NCBI RefSeq assembly: GCF_021390935.1
Contig: NZ_JAJPUI010000002.1
Span: 248,001 to 312,000 of the forward strand
Direction of reading: 5' to 3'
Length of the DNA stretch: 64,000 nt
Origin: Streptomyces sp. CC228A
GTDB lineage: Bacteria > Actinomycetota > Actinomycetes > Streptomycetales > Streptomycetaceae
Part shown: piece after piece, positions 48,155-59,629 of the stretch
Position numbering within the stretch: the first letter of the stretch is position 1
Layout of the letters: each line of letters opens with the position of its first letter
Made by a program: the position numbers and the translations under genes
The notes under the pieces: generated by a model
The model's database searches: none
What the model was told of the DNA's origin: nothing
What the model saw: the letters and a program-made list of their open reading frames with translations, nothing else

Positions 48155-49408
48155 CTACCTGATCCACTCCGACCACGGCATGTTCCAGCCGTTGAGGCCG
48201 TTGTCCGGCTGGATCTGCTTGTCCTGGGAGTTCTTCACGACCACCACGTCGCCGATGATCGAGTTGTCGTAGAACCAGGCGGCGGGTGTGGACGGGTCGC
48301 CGGCGCCCCGGACGTCGTGCAGGCCGACGCAGCCGTGGCTCACGTTGGCCGAGCCGAACGTCGACTTCGCGGCCCAGTAGTTGCCGTGCACGAAGGTGCC
48401 CGAGGTGGACAGGCGCATCGCGTGCGGCACGTCCTTGATGTCGTACTCGCCGCCGAAGCCGACGGTGGCGCCGTTCATCCGGGTCACCTCGTACTTCTCG
48501 CTGATGACCATCTGCCCGTTGTACGTGGTGGTGGCCGGGGCGCCCGCGGTGATCGGGAGGGTCCTGAGCACCTTGCCGTCCCGGACGACGGTCATGGTCT
48601 TGGCGCTCGCGTCGACCGTGGACACCTGGCTGCGGCCGATGGTGAAGCTGACGGTCTTGCGCTGCTTGCCGTACACGCCGGGGCGGCCCTCCACCCCGTC
48701 GAGGTCCAGCGCCAGCGTCACCTTCGTGCCCGGCTTCCAGTACTCCTGGGGCCGGAAGTCGAGCCGGTCGTTGCCGAACCAGTGGCTCTCGACCGGCACG
48801 GACGGCTCGGCGGTCACCTTGATGCCGGCCTCGACGGCCTCGGGGTCGGTGATGCCGCGGGAGAACTTCAGGGACACGGGCATGCCGACGCCGACCGTGG
48901 AGCCGTCCTCGGGCGTGAACTCGCCGAAGAAGGTGTTCTGGGGCACCAGCGTCGTGAAGGAGGTGTCCTTGGCGGACTCGCGGCCGGCGGCGTCCTTGGC
49001 GACGGCGTGCACCTTGTACGTCGTCGCCGCGGCCAGGTGGCGGACCGGCTGCCAGCTCGCGCCGTCGGCGGACATCCGGCCGTCGACCTTGCCGCCCTTG
49101 GAGTCCGTCACGGTGACCGCGGTGAGCGTGCCCTTCTCCGCGGTGACCTTCAGGGCGCCGCTCGTCTCCACCCCGTCCGCGCCGTCCTTCGGGGCGACGG
49201 TGACGATGGCCTGCGACGGCGCGTTGTCGACCTGCTGCGTGTCCTTCGCCGCGGCCGCGTTGTCCGCGTCGCCGCCCGCGCCGCCGCCGCCCGAGCAGGC
49301 CGACACCAGCAGCAGCAACGTTCCTGCGGCGACGGCCAGCGCTCCCCTGGCGCTCCGGCGCCGGGCCCCGCCCCGCGCCGCCGTCCCCGATATCGGCAGC
49401 ACCCTCAC
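48155..49408 (-). CDS. L,D-transpeptidase lipoprotein (Ig-like domains + YkuD)
   Basis: 417 residues. Lipobox VSAC ends the signal peptide. Two Ig-like beta domains follow, as in mycobacterial LdtMt2, then the YkuD domain with catalytic SHGCVGL near residue 350 and conserved upstream HGNYW. It makes 3-3 crosslinks in peptidoglycan on the outer face of the membrane. The GTG at 49408 has GAGAGG six bases upstream. The next gene upstream is a paralog. Confidence 0.93.
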   Translation of the reverse strand: MRVLPISGTAARGGARRRSARGALAVAAGTLLLLVSACSGGGGAGGDADNAAAAKDTQQVDNAPSQAIVTVAPKDGADGVETSGALKVTAEKGTLTAVTVTDSKGGKVDGRMSADGASWQPVRHLAAATTYKVHAVAKDAAGRESAKDTSFTTLVPQNTFFGEFTPEDGSTVGVGMPVSLKFSRGITDPEAVEAGIKVTAEPSVPVESHWFGNDRLDFRPQEYWKPGTKVTLALDLDGVEGRPGVYGKQRKTVSFTIGRSQVSTVDASAKTMTVVRDGKVLRTLPITAGAPATTTYNGQMVISEKYEVTRMNGATVGFGGEYDIKDVPHAMRLSTSGTFVHGNYWAAKSTFGSANVSHGCVGLHDVRGAGDPSTPAAWFYDNSIIGDVVVVKNSQDKQIQPDNGLNGWNMPWSEWIR

Positions 49409-49521
49409 GATGCACCTCTCCCCTCGCCGGACCCGGCACCGCCGCGGCCCGCACCCCCGCGCGCTGCACTCCGCGCGCACCGCGTCAGGTAATCACACCG
49501 CGAGCACTGTGGTGCGCCCCG

Positions 49522-49551
49522 GAATGTCACCGTTGCGTCCCAATGCTTCAA
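49522..49551 (-). promoter_or_regulatory. Candidate promoter of the first L,D-transpeptidase gene
   Basis: TTGAAG (49551-49546) and GACATT (49527-49522) with a 17-base spacer in an AT-rich patch. Leader would be about 110 bases. Confidence 0.35.
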
Positions 49552-49591
49552 TAGCCAACTTTCGGGGGGCGCACCCGTCCGCCGGGGCCGC

Positions 49592-50872
49592 TCAGCGCAG
49601 TGCCGAACCCGCCTTCCAGGCCGTCCAGTCCAGGTTCCAGCCGCCGAGGCCGTTGTCCGGAGCGACCTTCCGGTCGCGCGAGTTGACGACCTCCACGACG
49701 TCCCCGACGAGCGTCCGGTCGAAGAACCAGCCGGCGGGGGTGTCGCCGCCGCCGCCCTTCGTGTCGCGCAGCCCGACGCAGCCGTGGCTGACGTTCGCGG
49801 AGCCGAAGACGTCGGCGGGCGTCCAGTAGTTGCCGTGCAGGAAGGTGCCGGACGCGGTCAGCCGCATGGCGTGCGGCACGTCCTTGATGTCGTACTCGCT
49901 CTTGCCCTTGGCGTCCTTGAAGCCCACGGTGGCGCCGTTCATCCGCGTCACCTCGAACAACTCGGTGACCACCATCTTCCCGTTGTACGTGGTCGTCTTC
50001 GGCGCGCCCGCCGTCACCGGCAGCGTGGCGACGAGCCGCCCGTCGCGGCGCACCTCCATGGTGTGCCTCTCCGCGTCGACGAGGGAGGTCTGCGCCCGCC
50101 CGACGGTGAACCGCACGGTCTTGTGCTGGATCCCGTACACGCCGGGCGCCGCCTCCACGTCCCGCAGCCGCAGGTCGACGGTGACGCGGGTGCCGGGCGC
50201 CCAGTAGTGCTCGGGCCGGAAGTCGAGGCGCTCGCTGCCGAACCAGTGGCCGGCGATGTCGACGGCGGGCTCCGCGGTGACGCGGATGCGCCGCTCGACG
50301 GCGGCGCGGTTCCGCACCGGCTGGTTGAACCGGAAGGAAACGATCATGCCCGTGCCGACGGTGGAGCGGTTCTCCGGGGCGAAGTAGCCGATGAAGCGGT
50401 GCTTCGGTACAAGCGTGGTGAACGTGGTGTGCCGCGCGGAGCGGCGCCCGTGCCGGTCCACGGCCACCGCGTCCACGCGGTACTTCGCGGCGAGCGCCAG
50501 CCGGGTGCCCGGCTTCGGCCGCCAGGCCAGCCCGTCGCCGGTGAGGGCGCCCGGCAGGTCGGCGGGCTCGGCGTCCTCCACCTTGCGCACCCGTACGCTC
50601 TCCAACCGCCCGTCGGGGACCCGGACCTCGACCCGGGTGCCCGGCGCCACGCCCTCCGCCCCGTCGCCCGGCGTCACCCGGATGGTGTCGGCGGCGGATC
50701 CGCCCTTGCCCCGGTCCGCGGCGGCAGGCCCGCCGTCCGCCCGCCCCCGCTCGCCCGCGGCCTCGCCGCCCGGGGCGCACCCGGCCAGACCGAGGGCCGG
50801 ACCCGCGCACATCAGCGCCGCGACCAGACCGGCCCATACCCGTGTCGTCCGTGGGATTCCATGTCGTCTCAC
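49592..50872 (-). CDS. L,D-transpeptidase lipoprotein, paralog
   Basis: 426 residues, clearly homologous to the next gene: FTTLVP, DFRPEHYW, TYNGKMV, NVSHGCVGL and the DNGLGGWN tail recur. Signal peptide from the GTG at 50872 (MRRHGIPRTTRVWAG) ends at the lipobox LAGC. The ATG at 50938 is an alternative that lengthens the cytosolic leader. The motif with catalytic Cys is intact. Its own promoter region is shared with glgX, divergent. Confidence 0.9.
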   Translation of the reverse strand: MRRHGIPRTTRVWAGLVAALMCAGPALGLAGCAPGGEAAGERGRADGGPAAADRGKGGSAADTIRVTPGDGAEGVAPGTRVEVRVPDGRLESVRVRKVEDAEPADLPGALTGDGLAWRPKPGTRLALAAKYRVDAVAVDRHGRRSARHTTFTTLVPKHRFIGYFAPENRSTVGTGMIVSFRFNQPVRNRAAVERRIRVTAEPAVDIAGHWFGSERLDFRPEHYWAPGTRVTVDLRLRDVEAAPGVYGIQHKTVRFTVGRAQTSLVDAERHTMEVRRDGRLVATLPVTAGAPKTTTYNGKMVVTELFEVTRMNGATVGFKDAKGKSEYDIKDVPHAMRLTASGTFLHGNYWTPADVFGSANVSHGCVGLRDTKGGGGDTPAGWFFDRTLVGDVVEVVNSRDRKVAPDNGLGGWNLDWTAWKAGSALR

Positions 50873-51038
50873 AGCCCGCCCAACGACCGCGCCCCGGGCA
50901 GGGAAACGTCTGTACGGGTCGTGTTCGGGATCGGCCATGTTGGGATCGGGACAGTTCGGGCAGAACACGGTGAGGACCGGGAGCCCCGGGGACGGGTGAC
51001 CGGATCCGTCAGCCGGACGAGCCGCAGGAGGCCGGCAG
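50873..51038. promoter_or_regulatory. Divergent region between L,D-transpeptidase and glgX
   Basis: 166 bases. CGTGTTC and GAACACG form a wide inverted repeat flanking two copies of a gttcggg motif around 50920-50980. Either gene may be controlled here; no clear -10 is seen. Confidence 0.35.
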
Positions 51039-53348
<2,310 letters not shown>

Positions 53349-53369
53349 GCGCCCGTCCGCGGCGCGCGC

Positions 53370-53422
53370 GGGCGTGCGGGCGCGCGGGCGCGCGGGCGTG
53401 TGGGCGTGTGGGCGTGTGGGCG
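53370..53422. repeat. 8-bp tandem repeat
   Basis: Six full units of gggcgtgt or gggcgcgc/gggcgtgc from 53370 to 53417, plus a part-unit. Located just after glgX; probably slippage-prone. Confidence 0.8.
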
Positions 53423-53558
53423 CCCCTTTCCCGTGGCGGGGGCGCGCCGGGAACCCAGTCCCGGGGCGGGGGCGGGCGGTCGTAGGGCCGCGGGACCAGC
53501 ACGAAGGTCCCAGGGCTGTTCGGCGGAAAAGCACATGAGCGGTGTCAGTGGTGAACCG

Positions 53559-53564
53559 TACGCT
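53559..53564 (+). promoter_or_regulatory. -10-like box for leaderless exporter mRNA
   Basis: TACGCT eight bases before the ATG at 53573; no Shine-Dalgarno or -35. Confidence 0.35.
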
Positions 53565-53572
53565 CGGTCCTG

Positions 53573-55411
53573 ATGTCTGCCTCTCCGTCACCAGCCGCCG
53601 CGCCCCCCGTCCCCCCGACATCCGCCCCCGCCGCCCCCGCCCCGCCGCCGAAGCGGTCGGCCGTGCGGTCGCTGCTGCGGCTGTGGCCGTACCTGCGCCC
53701 GGTGCGGGCACGGTTCTTCACGGCCGCCGCCGTCGCCGTGGTGGCGTCCTGCCTCAGCCTGGTCATTCCGCTGGTCCTGAAGTGGATGGTGGACGGGCCG
53801 GTCGCGGACCGCGACCCGGACGGGGTGTGGCTGGGCGCGCTCGCGGTGCTCGGGCTCGGGGTGGCGGAGGCGCTGCTGTTCGGGCTGCGGCGCTGGCTGG
53901 TCGCACGGCCGCTGACGGGGGTGGAGGCGGCGCTGCGCGGCGACCTCTTCCGGCGGCTGCAGCGGCTGCCGGTGGCGTTCCACGACAAGTGGCCGTCGGG
54001 GCAGCTGCTGTCCCGCGGCACCACGGACCTGTCCCTGCTGCGGATGTTCCTCGCGTTCCCGCTGACGTTCCTGTTCGTCAACGGGGTGACGGTGCTGGCG
54101 GGATTCGTGGTGCTGCTGATGCAGGACTGGACGCTGGGCCTGGTGCTGCTGGTGCCGGTCGTGCCGCTGATCGCGGGCTGCTCGTGGTTCGAGGGGCGCT
54201 ACTCGCAGGTGGCGCGCCGGGCGCAGGACCAGGTGGGCGACGTGACCACCGTGGTCGAGGAGAGCGTGCTCGGCATCCGGGTGGTGAAGGGGTTCGGGCG
54301 CCACCGCAGCCAGGCGCGGGCGTTCGCGGTGACGGCGGAGCGGCTGCGCGGCACGGAACTGCACAAGGCGCGGCTGCTCGCCTCCATCTGGGCGTTCATC
54401 ACCGTCGTACCGGAGCTGGCGATCGGGGCGGCGCTGGTGCTGGGCACCGTGCACGTCGCGGACGGCACCCTGTCGGCGGGGACGCTCGTGGCGTTCCTGT
54501 CCACGGCGCTCGCGCTGCGCTGGCCGGTGGAGTCCATCGGGTTCCTGCTGGCGATGAGCCAGGAGGCGGCGACGGCGACGGAGCGGTACTTCGAGGTGAT
54601 GGACCAGGCCGAGGAGGAGCCCGGGCCCGCCGCCGCGGCCCCCGCTCCTGCGGACGGCCGCCGGGGCCTGGTCTTCGAGGGCGTCCGCTTCCGCTACCCG
54701 GACGCGCCCGAGGACGCGCCGCCGGTGCTGCGCGGGGTGGACCTGCACGTCCGGCCCGGCGAGACGCTGGCACTGGTCGGCGCGACCGGCTGCGGCAAGA
54801 CCACGCTGACGGCGCTGGTGCCGCGGCTGCACGAGGTGACGGCGGGCCGGATCCTGCTGGACGGCGAGGACATCGCGGCCATGCCCCGGGAGCGGCTGCG
54901 GGAACTGGTGTCGGTGGCGTTCGAGGAGCCGACGCTGTTCTCGGCGAGCGTCAGGGAGAACGTGCTGATGGGCGCGGCCGCGGCGGACGCGGGCGACCGG
55001 GAGCTGCGGCGGGCGCTGGACGTCGCCCAGGCCGGGTTCGTGGCGGACCTGCCGCAGGGGCCGGACACGCAGGTGGGCGAGCAGGGCCTGAGCCTGTCGG
55101 GCGGCCAGCGGCAGCGGCTGGCGCTGGCCCGCGCGGTGGTCGGCGGCCCCCGGTTCCTGGTGCTGGACGATCCGCTGTCGGCGCTGGACGTGCACACCGA
55201 GGCGCTGGTGGAGGCGGCGCTGCGGGAGGTGCTGCGGGGCACGACGGCGCTCGTGGTGGCGCACCGGCCGTCGACGGTGCTCCTGGCCGACCGGGTGGCG
55301 CTGCTGTCCGAGGGCAGGATCGCGGCGGTGGGCACCCACCAGGAGCTGCTGCGGAGCAGTGCGGAGTACGCGTGGCTGATGTCGGGGGCGGCGAAGGACG
55401 GGACACGATGA
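53573..55411 (+). CDS. ABC exporter half-transporter with a degenerate ATP site
   Basis: 612 residues: six TM helices to about residue 330, then an ATPase domain. Walker A GATGCGKTT, signature LSGGQRQRLALA, H-loop AHRPS. The Walker B strand ends FLVLDDP, so the catalytic Glu is Asp, and the Q-loop reads AFEEPTLF with Glu for Gln. This is the pattern of the inactive half in heterodimeric exporters such as TmrAB/BmrCD. The stop overlaps the next gene's start. Substrate unknown. Confidence 0.92.
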   Translation: MSASPSPAAAPPVPPTSAPAAPAPPPKRSAVRSLLRLWPYLRPVRARFFTAAAVAVVASCLSLVIPLVLKWMVDGPVADRDPDGVWLGALAVLGLGVAEALLFGLRRWLVARPLTGVEAALRGDLFRRLQRLPVAFHDKWPSGQLLSRGTTDLSLLRMFLAFPLTFLFVNGVTVLAGFVVLLMQDWTLGLVLLVPVVPLIAGCSWFEGRYSQVARRAQDQVGDVTTVVEESVLGIRVVKGFGRHRSQARAFAVTAERLRGTELHKARLLASIWAFITVVPELAIGAALVLGTVHVADGTLSAGTLVAFLSTALALRWPVESIGFLLAMSQEAATATERYFEVMDQAEEEPGPAAAAPAPADGRRGLVFEGVRFRYPDAPEDAPPVLRGVDLHVRPGETLALVGATGCGKTTLTALVPRLHEVTAGRILLDGEDIAAMPRERLRELVSVAFEEPTLFSASVRENVLMGAAAADAGDRELRRALDVAQAGFVADLPQGPDTQVGEQGLSLSGGQRQRLALARAVVGGPRFLVLDDPLSALDVHTEALVEAALREVLRGTTALVVAHRPSTVLLADRVALLSEGRIAAVGTHQELLRSSAEYAWLMSGAAKDGTR

Positions 55412-57411
55412 CGGTTCAGGAGAAGCACCGGCCCCAGGAGGACGACCCCGCGGGCGGCGGCGGAGGCCCCGCGGGCGACGCGCCGGGCAGCGCCGGGGAC
55501 CCTGCCGCCCGCACCGGCACCGCCGCGGAGGACCGCACCGCCGCACCCGCCGAGGACCGCCCCACGGGCCCCGGAGGCCCCGGCGGGCGTGCGGCGCCCG
55601 CGGACGGGGAGGGCGACCCCTTCGACCGGGACGCGCTGCCCGCGCCGAAGGGCGCCACGGGGGCGCTGCTGCGCTCGCTGCTCGCGCCCCGGCGGGCGGG
55701 CGTGGCGGTGTCGGCGCTTCTGCTGCTGCTCCAGCAGGCGGCCGTGCAGGCGGGCCCGCTGCTGGTGGCGTACGCCATCGACCGGGCCGTACCGGCGCTG
55801 CGGCAGGGAGACCACGGCCCCGTTGCGGCCGTCGCGGCGGGGTACGCGCTGTGCGCGCTGGGCGCGGCGCTGTTCCAGTACGCCTTCACGCGGGCGTCGG
55901 CGCGGGTCAGCCAGGACGTGCTGCTCGACCTGCGGGGCCGGATCTTCCGGCACGCGCAGGCGCTCAGCGTGGACTTCCACGAGCGGTACACGTCCGGGCG
56001 GTTGATCTCCCGGTCGACGACGGACGTCGAGTCGCTGCGCGAGCTGCTGAACGAGGGCCTCCAGGAACTGGTCAACGTGTTCCTGTCGTTCGTCGCGATC
56101 TCCGTGCTCCTGCTCTGGCTCGACTGGGGCATCGGGGCGGTCGCGGTGGCGTCGTTCGTGCCGCTGTACCTGCTCGTGCGGCTCTACCAGCGCCGGGCGG
56201 CGGTGGCGTTCAGCGCCCGGTCCACGGCCATCGCGGCGGTCATCGTGAAGTTCGCCGAGACCATGAACGGCATCCGGCCGGTGCGCGCGTTCCGCCGGGA
56301 GCGCGCCAACGACGCGGTGTTCGGGCGGCTGAACGCCCACCACGAGCGGCGCAACGGCGACGCGATCCTGGAGATGGCGCGCTATGTGGTCGGTTCCCGC
56401 CTGGTGGCCAACACGGCGGTGGCCGGGATGGTGCTGTGGGGGGCCTACCGGGTCGCGGACGGCACGCTGGCGCTGGGTGTGCTGGCGGCGGCGGTGCTCT
56501 ACATGCGGCGGCTGTACGACCCGATCGACCGGCTGGCGATGTTCCTGAACGCCTACCAGTCGGCGGCGGCGTCCCTGGAGAAGATCGCGGGTCTGCTGGC
56601 CCAGCGGCCCGCGGTCGCGGAACCGGCCCCGTCGGCGTCCCGCGAGCTGCCGCCGCGGCCGGCCGAGGCGCCGGGCCGCGAGGTGGTGTTCGACGGGGTG
56701 TCGTTCGCGTACCGCACGGGTGGCGAGGTGCTGCCGCGCTTCGACCTGCGGATCCCGGCCGGCCAGACGGTGGCGGTGGTGGGGACGACGGGCGCCGGGA
56801 AGTCCACGCTCGCCAAGCTGCTGGCGCGGTTCTACGACCCGACTGCGGGCCGCGTCCTGCTGGACGGCGTGGACCTGCGCGAGCTGCCCACCCCGGAGCT
56901 GCGGCGCGGCGTGGTGATGGTGACGCAGGAAGCGTTCCTCTTCTCCGGGACGGTGGCGGAGAACATCGCCCTGGGGCGCCCGGAGGCGACCCGCGAGGAG
57001 ATCGAGCAGGCCGCGAAGGCCATCGGCGCCCACGACTTCATCGCGGCGCTGCCGGACGGCTACGACACGGACGTACGGAAGCGGGGCGGCCGCATCTCGG
57101 CGGGCCAGCGCCAGCTGGTGGCCTTCGCCCGCGCCCTGCTGGCGGACCCGGGCGTCCTGATCCTCGACGAGGCGACGAGCTCGCTGGACGTGCCGGGCGA
57201 GCGGGCGGTGCAGCAGGCGATGGACACGGTGCTGCACGGCCGTACGGCGGTGGTGATCGCCCACCGCCTGTCGACGGTGGAGATCGCGGACCGGGTGCTC
57301 GTGATGGAGCACGGCCGCGTGGTGGAGGACGGCGCCCCGTCCGCCCTGATCCACGGCGACGGCCGCTTCGCGGGCCTCCACCGCGCGTGGCGGGACAGCC
57401 TGGTGGGGTGA
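55408..57411 (+). CDS. ABC exporter half-transporter, catalytic half
   Basis: 667 residues. A cytosolic, Gly/Pro-rich leader of about 80 residues precedes six TM helices and an ATPase with Walker A GTTGAGKST, Walker B LILDEATSS with the catalytic Glu, Q-loop MVTQEAFLF and H-loop AHRLS. The signature reads ISAGQRQLVAF in place of LSGGQ. The start ATG overlaps the previous stop by four bases (ATGA), so the two subunits are made together. Confidence 0.93.
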   Translation: MTVQEKHRPQEDDPAGGGGGPAGDAPGSAGDPAARTGTAAEDRTAAPAEDRPTGPGGPGGRAAPADGEGDPFDRDALPAPKGATGALLRSLLAPRRAGVAVSALLLLLQQAAVQAGPLLVAYAIDRAVPALRQGDHGPVAAVAAGYALCALGAALFQYAFTRASARVSQDVLLDLRGRIFRHAQALSVDFHERYTSGRLISRSTTDVESLRELLNEGLQELVNVFLSFVAISVLLLWLDWGIGAVAVASFVPLYLLVRLYQRRAAVAFSARSTAIAAVIVKFAETMNGIRPVRAFRRERANDAVFGRLNAHHERRNGDAILEMARYVVGSRLVANTAVAGMVLWGAYRVADGTLALGVLAAAVLYMRRLYDPIDRLAMFLNAYQSAAASLEKIAGLLAQRPAVAEPAPSASRELPPRPAEAPGREVVFDGVSFAYRTGGEVLPRFDLRIPAGQTVAVVGTTGAGKSTLAKLLARFYDPTAGRVLLDGVDLRELPTPELRRGVVMVTQEAFLFSGTVAENIALGRPEATREEIEQAAKAIGAHDFIAALPDGYDTDVRKRGGRISAGQRQLVAFARALLADPGVLILDEATSSLDVPGERAVQQAMDTVLHGRTAVVIAHRLSTVEIADRVLVMEHGRVVEDGAPSALIHGDGRFAGLHRAWRDSLVG

Positions 57412-57451
57412 CGCGGCCGACCGCGGCTGCTGCGCCGCGCGGCCGTCCGCG

Positions 57452-57457
57452 TACACT
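57452..57457 (+). promoter_or_regulatory. -10-like box for a leaderless transcript
   Basis: TACACT, six bases before the ATG at 57464; no Shine-Dalgarno. Confidence 0.4.
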
Positions 57458-57463
57458 CCCGGC

Positions 57464-57952
57464 ATGTCAGCCGATGAACGCGTGACCCGGGCCGCGCTGT
57501 CGCGCCGCCTCAAGCCGATCGCCGTTCCGCGTGCGCTGCCGCTGCTGCCCGGACGGGTCTGGTCGGACGCGGAGTGGGAGCGGATCAGCCTCGGCTACCG
57601 CGCGCGGGACATGGACCAGAAGTGGAACGTCTTCACCGAGGGCGATGTCGTCCACGTGCACCGGAGCTGGACCGGCTTCGGGATGTACGAGGCGACGTTC
57701 ACCCCGGTCGAGGGCGGCGGCCGGAAGATCACCGCGGCCGTGGTCGAACGCGACCCCGAGCGCTATCGCAACGACGACGACGCGTACGACTGCCTCATGC
57801 TGGAGCTGGTCCTGAGCGCGATCGTGCTGGGCGAGCCGGCCGACGAACTGCGTCAGCGGCTGGTCGAGTCGGCCCGCGCGCGGGCGAAGGACCCGAACGT
57901 GTCCGGCGGCCTGGTGCAGCACAGCGTCCTGGGTCTGCGCTCCGACTCATAG
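57464..57952 (+). CDS. Hypothetical protein, 162 residues
   Basis: Soluble alpha/beta protein with SWTGFGMYEATF in the middle and a conserved, charged NDDDAYDCLMLELVLSAIV helix. Not recognised; homologs I recall are also unnamed actinobacterial proteins. The start fits a leaderless mRNA. Convergent with the YnfA-like gene 13 bases on. Confidence 0.7.
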   Translation: MSADERVTRAALSRRLKPIAVPRALPLLPGRVWSDAEWERISLGYRARDMDQKWNVFTEGDVVHVHRSWTGFGMYEATFTPVEGGGRKITAAVVERDPERYRNDDDAYDCLMLELVLSAIVLGEPADELRQRLVESARARAKDPNVSGGLVQHSVLGLRSDS

Positions 57953-57965
57953 CGCCGTACGCCCC

Positions 57966-58301
57966 TCACGTGCCGCGCGGGGCGTACATGATCAGGCCGA
58001 CCCCGGCGAGGCACACCAGGGCGCCGGCCACGTCCCACCGGTCGGGGCGGAAGCCGTCCATGACCATGCCCCACGCCAGCGAGCCGGCGACGAACACCCC
58101 GCCGTAGGCGGCCAGGACGCGTCCGAAGTTCGGGTCGGACTGGAACGTGGCGACGAAGCCGTACGCCCCCAGTGCCAGCACCCCCGCCCCCATCCAGGCC
58201 CAGCCGCGTCCCTCCCGCACTCCCTGCCAGACGAGCCAGGCACCCCCGATCTCCAGCAGGGCGGCCAGGGCGAACAGGGCGGCGGAGCGTGCGACGACCA
58301 C
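57966..58301 (-). CDS. YnfA family membrane protein
   Basis: 111 residues, four TM helices. [21 protein letters not shown] and [17 protein letters not shown] are UPF0060/YnfA signatures; it is related to small multidrug resistance exporters, though transport is unproven. The GTG at 58301 has GAGAGG upstream. Confidence 0.9.
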   Translation of the reverse strand: MVVARSAALFALAALLEIGGAWLVWQGVREGRGWAWMGAGVLALGAYGFVATFQSDPNFGRVLAAYGGVFVAGSLAWGMVMDGFRPDRWDVAGALVCLAGVGLIMYAPRGT

Positions 58302-58342
58302 GGTGGACCTCTCTCCTCACGGTGCGGGAAGAACCCCCATCC

Positions 58343-58540
58343 TCACACCTGTCCCTCGTGTGCTTCGCCGAGGTGCCGCCGCAGCAGGACGTTCGCGTCC
58401 GTCGCCGCGCTGGAGTCGCACCGGAACCGCGCTTCCGCCCGCTGGGCGGCCAGCTCCAGGCACGGCAGGCAGCCGGGCACGGGCGAGGGCGGCCGCAGCG
58501 GGTCGTAGACGCACGTACCGGAATCGACCTGTCGTTCCAT
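58343..58540 (-). CDS. Small Cys/His protein of the XRE/DUF397 cassette
   Basis: 65 residues. Contains GCLPCLEL and, near the end, RRHLGEAHE, so Cys-x-x-Cys and His-x4-His could bind zinc. The ATG at 58540 has GGAG five bases upstream. Proteins of this kind often sit divergently beside XRE/DUF397 pairs in Streptomyces; function unknown. Confidence 0.65.
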   Translation of the reverse strand: MERQVDSGTCVYDPLRPPSPVPGCLPCLELAAQRAEARFRCDSSAATDANVLLRRHLGEAHEGQV

Positions 58541-58678
58541 GAGTGCTCCGAAAGGGGATACGCGTCCCGCACATGCGGACCACGTGACTACCGTGTGTGC
58601 CACCAGCGTTGCTCAGCGCGGTGGCCCGGCTCAATGCTGAGCACGTGCCAGTGGACGACTGTCACAGGAGGGGACAGG

Positions 58679-59629
58679 GTGGCCCAACGCAACGCCCCGG
58701 CCGACACGGCGCCGGGCAGCTCGGCGGAGCTGTTCGGGGAAGTCCTGAAGCACTACCGGGAGGCCGCGGGTCTCACGCAGGCGGCGCTCGCACGCCAGAT
58801 CCCGTGCGACCGGTCGCACGTGGCCCGCGTGGAGGCGGGAACGCGGGTGCCGCAGGACCGGTTCGCGGCGCGCTGCGACGAGTTGCTGCGCACGGGCGGA
58901 GTGCTGACGCGGATGTGGGCGAAGGTCGACTGGTATCCGAACGTCGAGCACCCGGACTGGTTCAAGCGGCGCGTCCAGATGGAGGCGCAAGCCATCGCCC
59001 TGCGCATGTACCAGACGAGTGTCGTACCGGGCCTTCTCCAGACCGAGGCCTACATGCGCGCGCTGTTCTCCCGGCACGACTCCAGTCCGGCGTGGGTCGA
59101 GGAACGCGTCAAAGCCCGCCTGAGCCGTCAGCCCAGGTTCTTCGCGCCTGACGGGCCCCTGCTCATCACCGTGCTGGACGAAAGCTGCCTGCGCACCGCC
59201 GTGGGCGACCCGTCTGTCATGCGGGCCCAATGCGCCCATCTGCTGGACGCTGCGGCGCGCCCCAACATGCGTGTCCAGATCGCCCCCTTCGCGGACCGGA
59301 ACATCGACCGCCCCAACACGTCCATGACCCTGATCAAGCTGCCCGACGGCCAGGAGTGGCTGTACTCGGAGTCGCTGCTGCGGGGGTCCTTCAGCAAGGA
59401 TCCGAACCTCCTGGAGCGGTTCGGCCGCACCTATGATGTGCTCCGGGCCGACGCCCTGTCGGCCCGGGAGTCTGCCGCTCTCATCAGAGACGCGATGGAA
59501 GGGTACGAGGGCCATGGACATCCAGCACCCGAGCCCGACGACGTGGGTGAAGAGCAGCCACAGCGGAACAAACGGCGGCGACTGCGTGGAAATCGCGTCC
59601 GGTGTCCCCGGCCTCGTCCCCGTCCGTGA
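58679..59629 (+). CDS. XRE-family regulator, WhiJ/Scr1-like (DUF5753)
   Basis: 316 residues. HTH_XRE at about residues 20-70 (GLTQAALARQIPCDRSHVARVEAG), then a DUF5753 domain with QTSVVPGLLQTEAYMRALF and a C-terminal LLRGSFSKDPNLLERF. These are the common Streptomyces WhiJ-like regulators acting with DUF397 proteins. The last 38 residues (after about HPAPEPDD) are Arg-rich, RNKRRRLRGNRVRCPR, and lie over the DUF397 frame, suggesting an ancestral stop was lost. The GTG at 58679 has AGGAGG upstream. Confidence 0.85.
   Translation: MAQRNAPADTAPGSSAELFGEVLKHYREAAGLTQAALARQIPCDRSHVARVEAGTRVPQDRFAARCDELLRTGGVLTRMWAKVDWYPNVEHPDWFKRRVQMEAQAIALRMYQTSVVPGLLQTEAYMRALFSRHDSSPAWVEERVKARLSRQPRFFAPDGPLLITVLDESCLRTAVGDPSVMRAQCAHLLDAAARPNMRVQIAPFADRNIDRPNTSMTLIKLPDGQEWLYSESLLRGSFSKDPNLLERFGRTYDVLRADALSARESAALIRDAMEGYEGHGHPAPEPDDVGEEQPQRNKRRRLRGNRVRCPRPRPRP

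Noticed and set aside
53542..57411. Single 1289-residue ABC frame
   Set aside because: Its first half is an out-of-frame reading of the first exporter gene; the second gene starts at 55408 with an ATGA overlap.
57412..57463. Terminator between the exporter and the 57464 gene
   Set aside because: GCGGCC arms exist, but the stem is interrupted and not convincing.
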